This document shows positions 36,225 to 43,904 of a DNA stretch of 64,000 bases, in pieces. Under the pieces are notes generated by a model. That model was given only the letters and a program-made list of their open reading frames with translations, did not search any database and was not told the DNA's origin. The DNA is taken from positions 124,001 to 188,000 of the forward strand of contig CAIRCN010000020.1 of the NCBI GenBank assembly GCA_903877135.1, in the 5' to 3' direction. The position numbers and the translations under genes are program-made. The DNA comes from an uncultured Opitutia bacterium (GTDB taxonomy: Bacteria > Verrucomicrobiota > Verrucomicrobiia > Opitutales > Opitutaceae). Numbering within the stretch: position 1 is the stretch's first letter; the number at the start of each line of letters is the position of its first letter.

Positions 36225-36731
36225 ATGAATAAATCCACCGCCATCACCCTTCTGGCGCTCGCGTTCGGCTTCGCCGGCTGCGGCTCCATGAGCACCATCG
36301 ACAGCCGCAGCAAAGAAATGAGTTCCACCTACGCCGCTGCTTCCGGCCGCGACAAAAACCTGATGAATCGCGGCCTCATCGGCCCCGGCTTCACGCCCAA
36401 CATGGTTTACATTGCCCTCGACAAGCCCGACTCCATGACGAAGTTGCCCGACGGCCATACTGAACGCTGGATTTACCGGAATTTCTCGGCCGACCCCGGC
36501 AGTTTCACCCTGGGTGCCACGAAGGTCGTGAGCGGCGGCAGTTTCAGCGGCGGATCGTCCACGAGCTCCAACCCGGGGTCCAGCAACAGTTCAAGCTCTC
36601 ACACTGGCACCGGCGCCGGCTCCGTCGGGACGCGCTCCGACGCGTCGCAGGCCGTCGATGCTTGGCAACGCAACCTCGTAGTCACCTTCACCGACGGCAA
36701 GCTCACCTCGATGGAGATGCTGCAAATGTAA
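36225..36731 (+). CDS. Small lipoprotein paralogue, second of the array
   Basis: A 168-residue lipoprotein with signal MNKSTAITLLALAFGFAGC (Cys19). It has the shared blocks GLIGPGFTPNMVYIALDKPD, ERWIYRNF and, after a Ser/Gly-rich linker (about residues 105-130), VDAWQRNLVVTFTDGKLTSMEMLQM. It is closest to the following gene: both share LALAFGFAGCGxMSTI and the TERWIYRNF block. The purine/AC-rich leader just before the ATG lacks a clear ribosome site. Confidence 0.82.
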   Translation: MNKSTAITLLALAFGFAGCGSMSTIDSRSKEMSSTYAAASGRDKNLMNRGLIGPGFTPNMVYIALDKPDSMTKLPDGHTERWIYRNFSADPGSFTLGATKVVSGGSFSGGSSTSSNPGSSNSSSSHTGTGAGSVGTRSDASQAVDAWQRNLVVTFTDGKLTSMEMLQM

Positions 36732-36785
36732 GCCGCAGTTGCCGGGTTGCGGGAAGTTGGTTATATTTCCTGCCATGATCCTCCC

Positions 36786-37319
36786 ATGAAAAAGACCGCC
36801 GCCCAGACCTTCCTCCTGGCGCTCGCGTTCGGTTTTGCCGGCTGCGGCACCATGAGCACCATCGCCAGCCGCAGCCAGGAGAAGAGTGCCAGCTTCTCCG
36901 CCGCTTCCCTCCGTGATCAACGCATCATGCAGCGCGGCCTCGTTGCCGCCGGCTTCACGCCCGACATGGTTTACATCGCCCTCGACAAGCCCGACACGGC
37001 CACGAAGATGCCCGACGGGCATACCGAGCGCTGGATTTACCGGAATTTTCCGCTAGACTCTGGCAGTTTTGTCATGGGAAAACAGAAAGTCGTGAGTGGC
37101 GGCCCGTTTGGCGGGGGCAGCGGCGGAGTTTCACCCACCAGACCTGCGGTGGTTGCGGGGCCCGGTGGCGTGGCTGCCAATGCCGGGGCCAGCAACGTGT
37201 CCGGCGGCTCCGTCGCCACGCGCGCCGACCCGTCGCAAGCCATCGACGCCTGGCAACGGCATCTCGTCCTCACTTTCACTGACGGCAAGCTCACCGCCAT
37301 GGAGCTGTTCGAGATGTAA
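36786..37319 (+). CDS. Small lipoprotein paralogue, third of the array
   Basis: A 177-residue lipoprotein from the ATG at 36786 with signal MKKTAAQTFLLALAFGFAGC. It repeats the array's core: GLVAAGFTPDMVYIALDKPDT, TERWIYRNFPLD, a Gly/Ser/Val-rich linker and IDAWQRHLVLTFTDGKLTAMELFEM. The high similarity to the preceding gene, at protein and apparently DNA level, points to a rather recent tandem duplication. Function unknown. Confidence 0.82.
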   Translation: MKKTAAQTFLLALAFGFAGCGTMSTIASRSQEKSASFSAASLRDQRIMQRGLVAAGFTPDMVYIALDKPDTATKMPDGHTERWIYRNFPLDSGSFVMGKQKVVSGGPFGGGSGGVSPTRPAVVAGPGGVAANAGASNVSGGSVATRADPSQAIDAWQRHLVLTFTDGKLTAMELFEM

Positions 37320-37370
37320 CCACCTGCCTCCGCAGAACGAGCCCAAGCCAGGCTCGTGACCTACCCGCCC

Positions 37371-37835
37371 ATGACACGGCTCTCCTTCGCTCTCCTCCTC
37401 GGCCTCGTGCTCAGCAGTTGCGCCACCGTCAGCACCGTCGAGCGGCGCACGCAGGAACGAAACGCCGCCTTCGCCGGCGCCAGCCAAGCCCAGCAGCGGA
37501 TCATGCGCCACGGCTCGATCGCCCCGGGCTTTACCGCGGACATGGTTTACATCTCGCTCGACCAGCCCAATCGCATCAACCGCGATTCCGGTGGCCGCCT
37601 CGAGCGCTGGTTCTACTACAACTTCGGCCACCACCCCGCCGCGTCCTACCTGGGTGGCGCCAAAGTCGACAATGTGAACCCAAATTCCACCCCAAAAGTG
37701 TCGTCGCGCAGTTACAACACCAGCGCCTACAGCACCCGCGCCGATCCCTCGCAGGCCGTCGATGCCTGGCAGCGCCACCTCGTCGTCACCTTCCTCGACG
37801 GCAAAGTCGTGACCATCGAGCTGTTTCAGATGTAG
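37371..37835 (+). CDS. Small lipoprotein paralogue, fourth of the array
   Basis: A 154-residue lipoprotein from the ATG at 37371 with signal MTRLSFALLLGLVLSSC. It keeps the core GSIAPGFTADMVYISLDQPN, LERWFYYNFG, a shorter linker and VDAWQRHLVVTFLDGKVVTIELFQM. It shares ATVSTVERRTQERNAAFAGAS with the pattern in copies 2 and 3. The four genes run in one direction with gaps of 78, 54 and 51 bases, so they may form one operon. Confidence 0.82.
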   Translation: MTRLSFALLLGLVLSSCATVSTVERRTQERNAAFAGASQAQQRIMRHGSIAPGFTADMVYISLDQPNRINRDSGGRLERWFYYNFGHHPAASYLGGAKVDNVNPNSTPKVSSRSYNTSAYSTRADPSQAVDAWQRHLVVTFLDGKVVTIELFQM

Positions 37836-37872
37836 CGCAGCCTAGGCACCCGTTCCGCCACACTTCCCTCCG

Positions 37873-37914
37873 TCTTCCGTTCTCCGTTCTCTGTTCTCTA
37901 TTCTCTGTCCTCCG
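37873..37914 (+). repeat. Heptanucleotide tandem repeat
   Basis: Six imperfect 7-base units in a row: TCTTCCG, TTCTCCG, TTCTCTG, TTCTCTA, TTCTCTG, TCCTCCG. The tract lies between the lipoprotein array and the response regulator gene. Such TTCTCTG-type heptamers occur between genes in several bacterial groups. It may vary in copy number between strains. Confidence 0.75.
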
Positions 37915-37976
37915 CGGCGCGGCGGACACGAATGACGTTGACCGCGCATGGCGATCAACAATCCTTGGTCTGAACG

Positions 37977-38645
37977 ATGGCCAAGGCTGCCAAATCAAAA
38001 GCGCAGCGCGTGCTGCTAGTCGATGAGCACCCGCTGGTTCGCGTGCCGCTCGCCACCCTGATCAACGCCGAACTGGATTTCGTCGTGTGCGGGCAGGCTT
38101 GTAGCCGAACAGAGGCGTTGGCCGTCGCCCGGGTGAAATCGCCTGATCTGGCTGTCGTCGGCCTCGAGCTGCGTGATTCTCACGGCTTGGACCTGATCAA
38201 AGACCTGCACAGCCAGTGGCCCGATGTGGCGGTGCTTGTGTTGTCGGCGCTCGATGGGGACAACTGGGGCGAACGCAGCTTCCGGGCGGGCGCGCGCGGG
38301 TTCGTTTCCAAGACACAGCAACCAGCCGAATTGCTGACGGCCATGCGCCAAGTGCTGGCCGGCGAGTTTTATTTCAACAGCTCGGTGATCCAGCGCCTGG
38401 CCAAGCATCGGTCCAGCGCGGGCGATTTGACCACCCGCTTGGACGATCTACCGGACCGGGAATATCAGGTGCTCTGGTATATTGGGCACGGCTACGCGGT
38501 CAGAGAGATTGCCCAACGCTTGCGCGTTTCGGCGCCAACCGTTGAAACCTACCGCAACCGGCTCAAAGTTAAACTTGGTTGTGACGACCAAACGGACCTG
38601 TTGAAATGCGCCATCCAATGGGCGCACAGCAATTCGGAGGTATGA
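37977..38645 (+). CDS. LuxR/NarL-type response regulator with a degenerate receiver
   Basis: A 222-residue regulator with an N-terminal receiver (about 10-130) and a C-terminal LuxR-type helix-turn-helix (about 150-215, DLPDREYQVLWYIGHGYAVREIAQRLRVSAPTVETYRNRLKVKLG). The receiver retains the acidic pair (VDEHP, Asp16-Glu17) and the Lys112 (FVSKTQ), but the phospho-acceptor position, expected in PDLAVVxLEL, is Gly62. It therefore cannot be phosphorylated in the usual way. It is followed by a 232-base gap with two palindromes and by the giant HYR/MBG protein gene, which it may control. Confidence 0.9.
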   Translation: MAKAAKSKAQRVLLVDEHPLVRVPLATLINAELDFVVCGQACSRTEALAVARVKSPDLAVVGLELRDSHGLDLIKDLHSQWPDVAVLVLSALDGDNWGERSFRAGARGFVSKTQQPAELLTAMRQVLAGEFYFNSSVIQRLAKHRSSAGDLTTRLDDLPDREYQVLWYIGHGYAVREIAQRLRVSAPTVETYRNRLKVKLGCDDQTDLLKCAIQWAHSNSEV

Positions 38646-38707
38646 CGCGTTGCCGGCGGCGGCAGTGACACGGGCCGGGGCGCGGCGGGTTGCGGAAGAT
38701 CGCGTGG

Positions 38708-38755
38708 TCATGCCAGCCCATGACAGGAGAATCATGCCACGTCATGACAGACGAA
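38708..38755. promoter_or_regulatory. Two tandem palindromic operator-like sites
   Basis: Two adjacent 24-base units (38708-38731 and 38732-38755; 18 of 24 bases equal) each contain the inverted repeat TCATG-N6-CATGA (38708-38723 and 38732-38747). The core TCATGCCAnnnCATGACAG is common to both. A third half-site GGCATGA, in inverse orientation, lies at 38769-38775. The sites are 24 bases apart, a little over two helical turns, about 130-170 bases before the giant protein's start. They look like binding sites of a dimeric regulator, possibly the LuxR-type protein encoded just upstream. Confidence 0.6.
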
Positions 38756-38877
38756 CTCCGGCCGGCAGGGCATGATCGGGCTATTCCCTCTCTGGGATGA
38801 AAAACTAATTTCTACTCAAGCGGTAGCGGAACTTCCTGCCGCCAGGAGTCGCCCTTCAAACAGTCCCCGAATCTGTC

Positions 38878-41800
38878 ATGTCCATGAAAACAAAATCCAC
38901 CCTCAGCTCCCGTTGGCACGGCCTCCGCTTGGTATCCCATGCGCGCACCTTGCTGGCTGTTTCCGCATTGGCCGCACTCGCGGTTCCCATTACCGCCAAA
39001 TCTCAAGTGGCGACCCAGACTCTCACTATCCTCGGTGGCAACGGCAACGCCGGCGCCATTGCGTCCAACGTGGAATACTTCAATCCCGTCACCCAGAACT
39101 GGCAGCCGGCTTACTTGGCGCAATTCTATAACGGACCCGGATTCAGCCAACCGATTTCCATGCACCCGTGGGGAAACATTTCAGGCACCAATCAGTGGAT
39201 CAATTACAGGGTGGATGGCCATTCCGACCCGGGCGCCGGTGTTCCCAATGGCACAAACAGCACCTTATGGTATCTCTATCGCGTGCGCTTCACTGTCCCG
39301 TCGGACGCAGTGAACCCCAAGATGACGTTTTCGATCAAGGCCGACAATTATGCGCAGGTCGCAATCAACGGCGTCACCACGGGTGGATCGACGCAGTATC
39401 TCAATAATACCTATATGAATAACGTGATCGTGGGCGCGGCCGATCAGCTGAACGCCGACGCGGTCTTCGCCCAAGCGGTGCATACCGGTGATAACACGAT
39501 CACCATCAACGCCGGTGACACCGGCGGGTTGAACGGCTTCAACTTCCGCATCGATTTGAGCATGCAGTCCAGCCAGCCGTTGGTCATCGTCCCGCCGGGC
39601 ACTCCGACGACAACGGTTTCCCCACCGGTCATCAGCCCCGTGCCGGCAGACATTACGGTCAACGCCACGAGCGCTGCGGGCGCTGTCGTCAACTGGAGCA
39701 CCCCGACCGCGTCGAGCGCGATCAGTTCGGAAATCTTCCGCCGCAAGACTGTGACCGCCGAGCCGTGGAAGGCCTACTCGGTCGTTTTCACGCCCACGAT
39801 CTCCGGCAACTTCAAGTTGCGCTTCCGCACGGTCTCGGACGACGGCTACGACAACACCTTCTTCATCGACGACGTGCACGTGATCGCGAATGCCACCAAC
39901 ACCGAACTCTTCCACTCCGGATTCGAACTGCCGACGGTGACCGACGCTCACTATGTCTCGTGGCTGAATACTACCACTGGCAGCCTGCTGTCCAACGAGC
40001 CATTCGGCGATTGGACGTTCACCAACTATAGCGGCGTGATTAACGGCAGCCCCGGCTCGTTTGGCGGCTCCGGACCACAAGAGGGCAGTCAGCGCGGATT
40101 CGTGCAGTCATTCTATGGCGTGCTCGGTAACGTCACCTCCGCGTCCTCCTTCTCCTTGGTCGCTGGCCAGACCTACACGGTCAAATTTTACCAGGCGACT
40201 CGCATAAACTTTGCCGGTAATCTCACCTACGCCGTCACGCTCGAAAGCACGGAATCCGATCCGGTCACGTTCACGCCCGCCTCGGGCAGCACCTTCACCG
40301 TCGGCACCACGAACGTCAGCCTCTCGGCGACGAATTCGGTCGGCGCGACCACGACCGGCTCATTCAACGTCACGGTCAAGGGCACGCCGCCCGTGATTTC
40401 GGCTTCCAGCCCCATCACTGTCGAGGCCACGAGTTCGGCGGGAGCTTCGGTTGCAGCTGCGTCCCTCGGCACGGCCACCGATTCCTACGGAGCCTCTTTG
40501 CCTGTCACCGCGAGCCCGGCCGGCCCGTATGCGATTGGAATCAACCAAGTCAATTTGAGCGCAACAGATGCGATAGGTCTGACGACGACAAAGCAAATCC
40601 TCGTCAACGTCGTCGACACGACGCCCCCGGTCATCAAGTTGCCGGATAACATCACCGCCGAAGCAACCAGTCCCACCGGCGCGACCGTGGCGTTCAGCGC
40701 GACCGCGCTGGACAGCGTCAGCAGCGGTCTCCCCGTCACGCTCACGCCGGCCTCGGGCAGCATGTTCCCGCTTGGAACCACGACGGTGAACGGGACCGCC
40801 ACCGATGCGGCGGGCAACGTCGCGACTGCTTCATTCACTGTCACCGTCCGTGACACCACGCCGCCGGTCATCTCGGTCACGACCGGAGCCGATTTCAGCG
40901 AAAACTTCTCCGGCTACACACCCGGCGCCGGCGCCACCAATACCCAATTCCAATCGGGCCTCACGGTGGGGTATCTCGGCAATATCCCGGGCTGGACGAA
41001 TGTCGGCGTGCACGCGGTTCATGCCGTCGACCTCGACGGTCACGGCAATTGGGCCGTCATGATCTGGCAGGACAACGTCATCACATCCACGCACACCACC
41101 GCGGATAACGCCAGCGGCGCCGACTACGTCGTGCACTTCAACGCTGGTCCGGCGGTCGATCAGATTACATCCCAACTCACCTCTCCGACCGATGGCCTGC
41201 TGATTCAGATTCTCCGCGCCGACAACACGGTGCTGAGCCAATTCACCTACCACCCCGGCGCATGGACCGGCGCGCCTGCACTGGTGCCGGTGAGTTTCCA
41301 CTACACCGGCGACGGCAGCGGCCTGCTGCACCTGAGCGTCGGCCCGTCGGCGCCGAACAGCAACCGTTTCGGCGGCACGATCGACGACATCAGCATCACG
41401 CCTTCAACGCCGGCAGACATCACGCTCGAGGCCACATCACCTGCTGGCGCGGTGGCGACCTTCGGCGCCGCGGCCCACGATCTTGTGAGCGGCGCGGTGT
41501 CGGTGACCGCTTCGTCGGCCAGCGGCAGCACCTTCCCGATCGGCACGACACCAGTCACGCTTACCGCCATCGATGGCGCGGGCAATAGCGCGACCGCCAC
41601 CTTCAACGTGATCGTCAAGGACACCACTCCGCCCGCGCTCACCGTGCCGAACAACGTCGTCGCCGAGGCCACCAGCGCCGCCGGCGCGGCCGTGACCTTT
41701 GCCGCCACTGCCACAGATGCCGTCACCACCAGCCCGACGATCACCTATGCGGTAAACGGAGTTGCGACAACTTCGGGCAGCACGTTCCCACTTGGCACCA

Positions 41801-43674
41801 CCACCGTGACCGTCACCGCCAAGGACGCCGCGGGCAACACGAGCACCGGCTCGTTCACCGTCACCGTGCGCGACACCAAGCCGCCGGTGATCACCGCGCC
41901 AGCCAACATTGTCACCGAGGCCACCAGCGCCGCCGGCGCGGTTGTGACCTTCACCGCCACCGCGAATGATCTCGTTGACGGCACTGTTGCCGTCTCCGCG
42001 AGTCCCGGGTCGGGCAGCACGTTTGCCCTCGGCACGACCACCGTCACGCTAACCGCGACCGATGCGCATGGCAACACTGCCACCAGCTCGTTCACCATCA
42101 CCGTGAATAAGGTGACAGCCCCCATCACACTATCGAATCTCAGCACGACCTACGATAGCACGGTGCAGTCCGCCGGCGCCACCACCACGCCGGCCGGGCT
42201 AACCGTGGTCTTCAATTACGTGGGCACGCCGCTCAACACCGGCAGCTACAATTTCACCGCGTCGATCGACGACCCCATCTACACCGGCTCGACCAATGGC
42301 ACGCTGGTGATCTCCCAAGCCGCGTCCTTTACGAAGACGGTCGGTGCGGGTCCGTTCACCTACAGCAGCAGCGCCCAGGTGGGCGGCTCGGGCACGGTGA
42401 TCGGAGCGGGAGGCCTCAGCACCAGCGCCACCTCCCTGACCTATTCGGCCAACGCTGATGGAACAGGAACGGCCGACCAGACCAATGCCGGGACCTACTA
42501 CGTGACCGCGCACTACTCCGGTGATGCCAACCACACGGCCAGCGACGGCTCGGCTGTGGCCATCAAGATCAACCAAGCCGCGTCTACCACGACGACGGGC
42601 GGTGCGGGTCCGTTCACCTACGACGGCACCACCCATGCCGGCGGCTCGGGCACAGTTGCTGGAATCAACCTCAGCACCAGCGCCACCTCCCTGACCTATT
42701 CGGCCAACGCTGATGGAACAGGAACGGCCGACCAGACCAATGCCGGGACCTACTACGTGACCGCGCACTACTCCGGTGATGCCAACCACACGGCCAGCGA
42801 CGGTCTCCCCGTGGCCATCACGATCATCAAGGCCACGTCCGCCACGACGACGGTCGGGGCGGCTCCGTTCACCTACGACGACACCACCCACGCCGGCGGC
42901 TCGGGCACGGTGACCGGAATCAACCTCAGCACCAGCGCCACCTCGCTGACTTACCTTGGCGACCAAATCGATGCGGGCAGCTATACCGTGACGGCGCACT
43001 ACTCAGGTGATACCAACCACACGCCCAGCGACGGTCTCTCCGTGACCATAACCATCAACCAGGCCACCGCGACGGTCGTGCCCGCACCTTACACCGTGAC
43101 GTATGACGGCAGTCCGCACACGGCGGGCTTCGCGATCACGGGCGTGAACAACGAGACGGGCGCCACCGTCGGCAACGTCACGCAGAACACGACGCACACC
43201 GATGTCGGCATCTACTCCGACACCTGGAGCTTCACGGGCACCCGTAATTACAGCAACATCGCCGCCACGGCGATCAAAGACACGATCACAGGCACCGCGA
43301 CCGCAAGCCTCGTCCCCGTGCGCAGCGGCGGGGACGACGAATCCACCCAGTCGTTCACCGTGGCCTTCTCCGCCACTGACCCGGCTGGCGTAAAAACGCT
43401 GGTGGCTAACCTGAACGGAGTCGCGGTGACCAATGGGCAAATCGTGCAGTTGCAGGTTATAAAATCTAGCGCGCAACGGATTGAGCGCGACGACGGCCGT
43501 CTGCATATCAGCGCGACGTCGTTCACGCTGACGGCGGTCGCCACTTACACCTATGGCGGCACCGCCACCGCGACGGCCGTGCCGGTGTTCAAAAAGAGCG
43601 GCCAGGACAGCGACACCAGCAAGAGCGCCAACTCCAATGACAGCAGCAGCAGCGACAAGAAAGGTGGCGGCTGA
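38878..43674 (+). CDS. Giant secreted HYR/MBG repeat protein
   Basis: A 1598-residue exported protein with signal peptide (hydrophobic stretch TLLAVSALAALAVPITAKS, to about residue 42). An N-terminal beta-rich region (45-245) is followed by about six HYR (hyalin-repeat, Ig-like) domains between 248 and 1078, marked by DTTPPVI, AEATSPAGA, GSTFPLGTTTVT and DAAGNxATxSFTVTV. Two other domains interrupt them (about 285-457 and 668-842), both jelly-roll-like and ending near FxxTIDDI or FIDDVHV segments. From 1079 to ~1477 come four or five MBG-type repeats (TYDGTTHAGGSGTV, TAHYSGDANHTASDG). The C terminus is a low-complexity Ser/Asp/Lys stretch; no known sorting signal is visible. It is probably a surface adhesin or matrix protein. 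Confidence 0.88.
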   Translation: MSMKTKSTLSSRWHGLRLVSHARTLLAVSALAALAVPITAKSQVATQTLTILGGNGNAGAIASNVEYFNPVTQNWQPAYLAQFYNGPGFSQPISMHPWGNISGTNQWINYRVDGHSDPGAGVPNGTNSTLWYLYRVRFTVPSDAVNPKMTFSIKADNYAQVAINGVTTGGSTQYLNNTYMNNVIVGAADQLNADAVFAQAVHTGDNTITINAGDTGGLNGFNFRIDLSMQSSQPLVIVPPGTPTTTVSPPVISPVPADITVNATSAAGAVVNWSTPTASSAISSEIFRRKTVTAEPWKAYSVVFTPTISGNFKLRFRTVSDDGYDNTFFIDDVHVIANATNTELFHSGFELPTVTDAHYVSWLNTTTGSLLSNEPFGDWTFTNYSGVINGSPGSFGGSGPQEGSQRGFVQSFYGVLGNVTSASSFSLVAGQTYTVKFYQATRINFAGNLTYAVTLESTESDPVTFTPASGSTFTVGTTNVSLSATNSVGATTTGSFNVTVKGTPPVISASSPITVEATSSAGASVAAASLGTATDSYGASLPVTASPAGPYAIGINQVNLSATDAIGLTTTKQILVNVVDTTPPVIKLPDNITAEATSPTGATVAFSATALDSVSSGLPVTLTPASGSMFPLGTTTVNGTATDAAGNVATASFTVTVRDTTPPVISVTTGADFSENFSGYTPGAGATNTQFQSGLTVGYLGNIPGWTNVGVHAVHAVDLDGHGNWAVMIWQDNVITSTHTTADNASGADYVVHFNAGPAVDQITSQLTSPTDGLLIQILRADNTVLSQFTYHPGAWTGAPALVPVSFHYTGDGSGLLHLSVGPSAPNSNRFGGTIDDISITPSTPADITLEATSPAGAVATFGAAAHDLVSGAVSVTASSASGSTFPIGTTPVTLTAIDGAGNSATATFNVIVKDTTPPALTVPNNVVAEATSAAGAAVTFAATATDAVTTSPTITYAVNGVATTSGSTFPLGTTTVTVTAKDAAGNTSTGSFTVTVRDTKPPVITAPANIVTEATSAAGAVVTFTATANDLVDGTVAVSASPGSGSTFALGTTTVTLTATDAHGNTATSSFTITVNKVTAPITLSNLSTTYDSTVQSAGATTTPAGLTVVFNYVGTPLNTGSYNFTASIDDPIYTGSTNGTLVISQAASFTKTVGAGPFTYSSSAQVGGSGTVIGAGGLSTSATSLTYSANADGTGTADQTNAGTYYVTAHYSGDANHTASDGSAVAIKINQAASTTTTGGAGPFTYDGTTHAGGSGTVAGINLSTSATSLTYSANADGTGTADQTNAGTYYVTAHYSGDANHTASDGLPVAITIIKATSATTTVGAAPFTYDDTTHAGGSGTVTGINLSTSATSLTYLGDQIDAGSYTVTAHYSGDTNHTPSDGLSVTITINQATATVVPAPYTVTYDGSPHTAGFAITGVNNETGATVGNVTQNTTHTDVGIYSDTWSFTGTRNYSNIAATAIKDTITGTATASLVPVRSGGDDESTQSFTVAFSATDPAGVKTLVANLNGVAVTNGQIVQLQVIKSSAQRIERDDGRLHISATSFTLTAVATYTYGGTATATAVPVFKKSGQDSDTSKSANSNDSSSSDKKGGG
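42414..42803 (+). repeat. 135-bp perfect direct repeat within the MBG region
   Basis: Bases 42414-42548 and 42669-42803 are identical over 135 bases, spaced by 255 bases, which equals one 85-residue protein repeat. The flanking parts of the same repeats differ. Perfect identity inside otherwise diverged repeats indicates recent duplication or gene conversion, and makes the region prone to slippage and to assembly collapse. Confidence 0.92.
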
Positions 43675-43704
43675 TCGTTACTGAAGACTATTCCCACTGC
43701 ACTC

Positions 43705-43735
43705 AGAGCCCGCCGAAAGGCGGGCTCTTTTTTTT
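43705..43735 (+). terminator. Strong intrinsic terminator
   Basis: A perfect 10-bp stem AGAGCCCGCC / GGCGGGCTCT (43705-43714 and 43719-43728) with a GAAA tetraloop, followed by seven or more T residues. It ends transcription of the giant HYR/MBG gene, 30 bases after its stop. Confidence 0.95.
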
Positions 43736-43872
43736 GACCAACGTTCTGGCAACCACTCGGCACGCTGCTTGCATGACTCGCTCGGGCTGCATCCGCCCGG
43801 CCCCGCATCCGCCTGCTCGCCACCGTCGGCACGATTGCCAGCCACGCGACCAACCCGCCCGGCGCCCGCTTG

Positions 43873-43901
43873 CGTTTATGACACGCCCCGTGTCATAAAC
43901 G
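43873..43901 (+). promoter_or_regulatory. 13-bp perfect inverted repeat abutting a start codon
   Basis: CGTTTATGACACG (43873-43885) and CGTGTCATAAACG (43889-43901) form a perfect 13-bp palindrome with a CCC loop, ending three bases before the ATG of the PLP enzyme gene at 43905. No Shine-Dalgarno sequence is seen. The arm contains an ATG at 43878 that would begin a six-codon frame (MTRPVS) stopping at 43896-43898. It may be a protein operator, a hairpin acting on translation, or both. Confidence 0.7.
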
Positions 43902-43904
43902 GTC

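Noticed and set aside
39600-43300. Short regular DNA repeats that might look like a CRISPR array
   Set aside because: They are in-frame protein repeats (HYR and MBG domains) with variable spacing, not short equal repeats with unique spacers.
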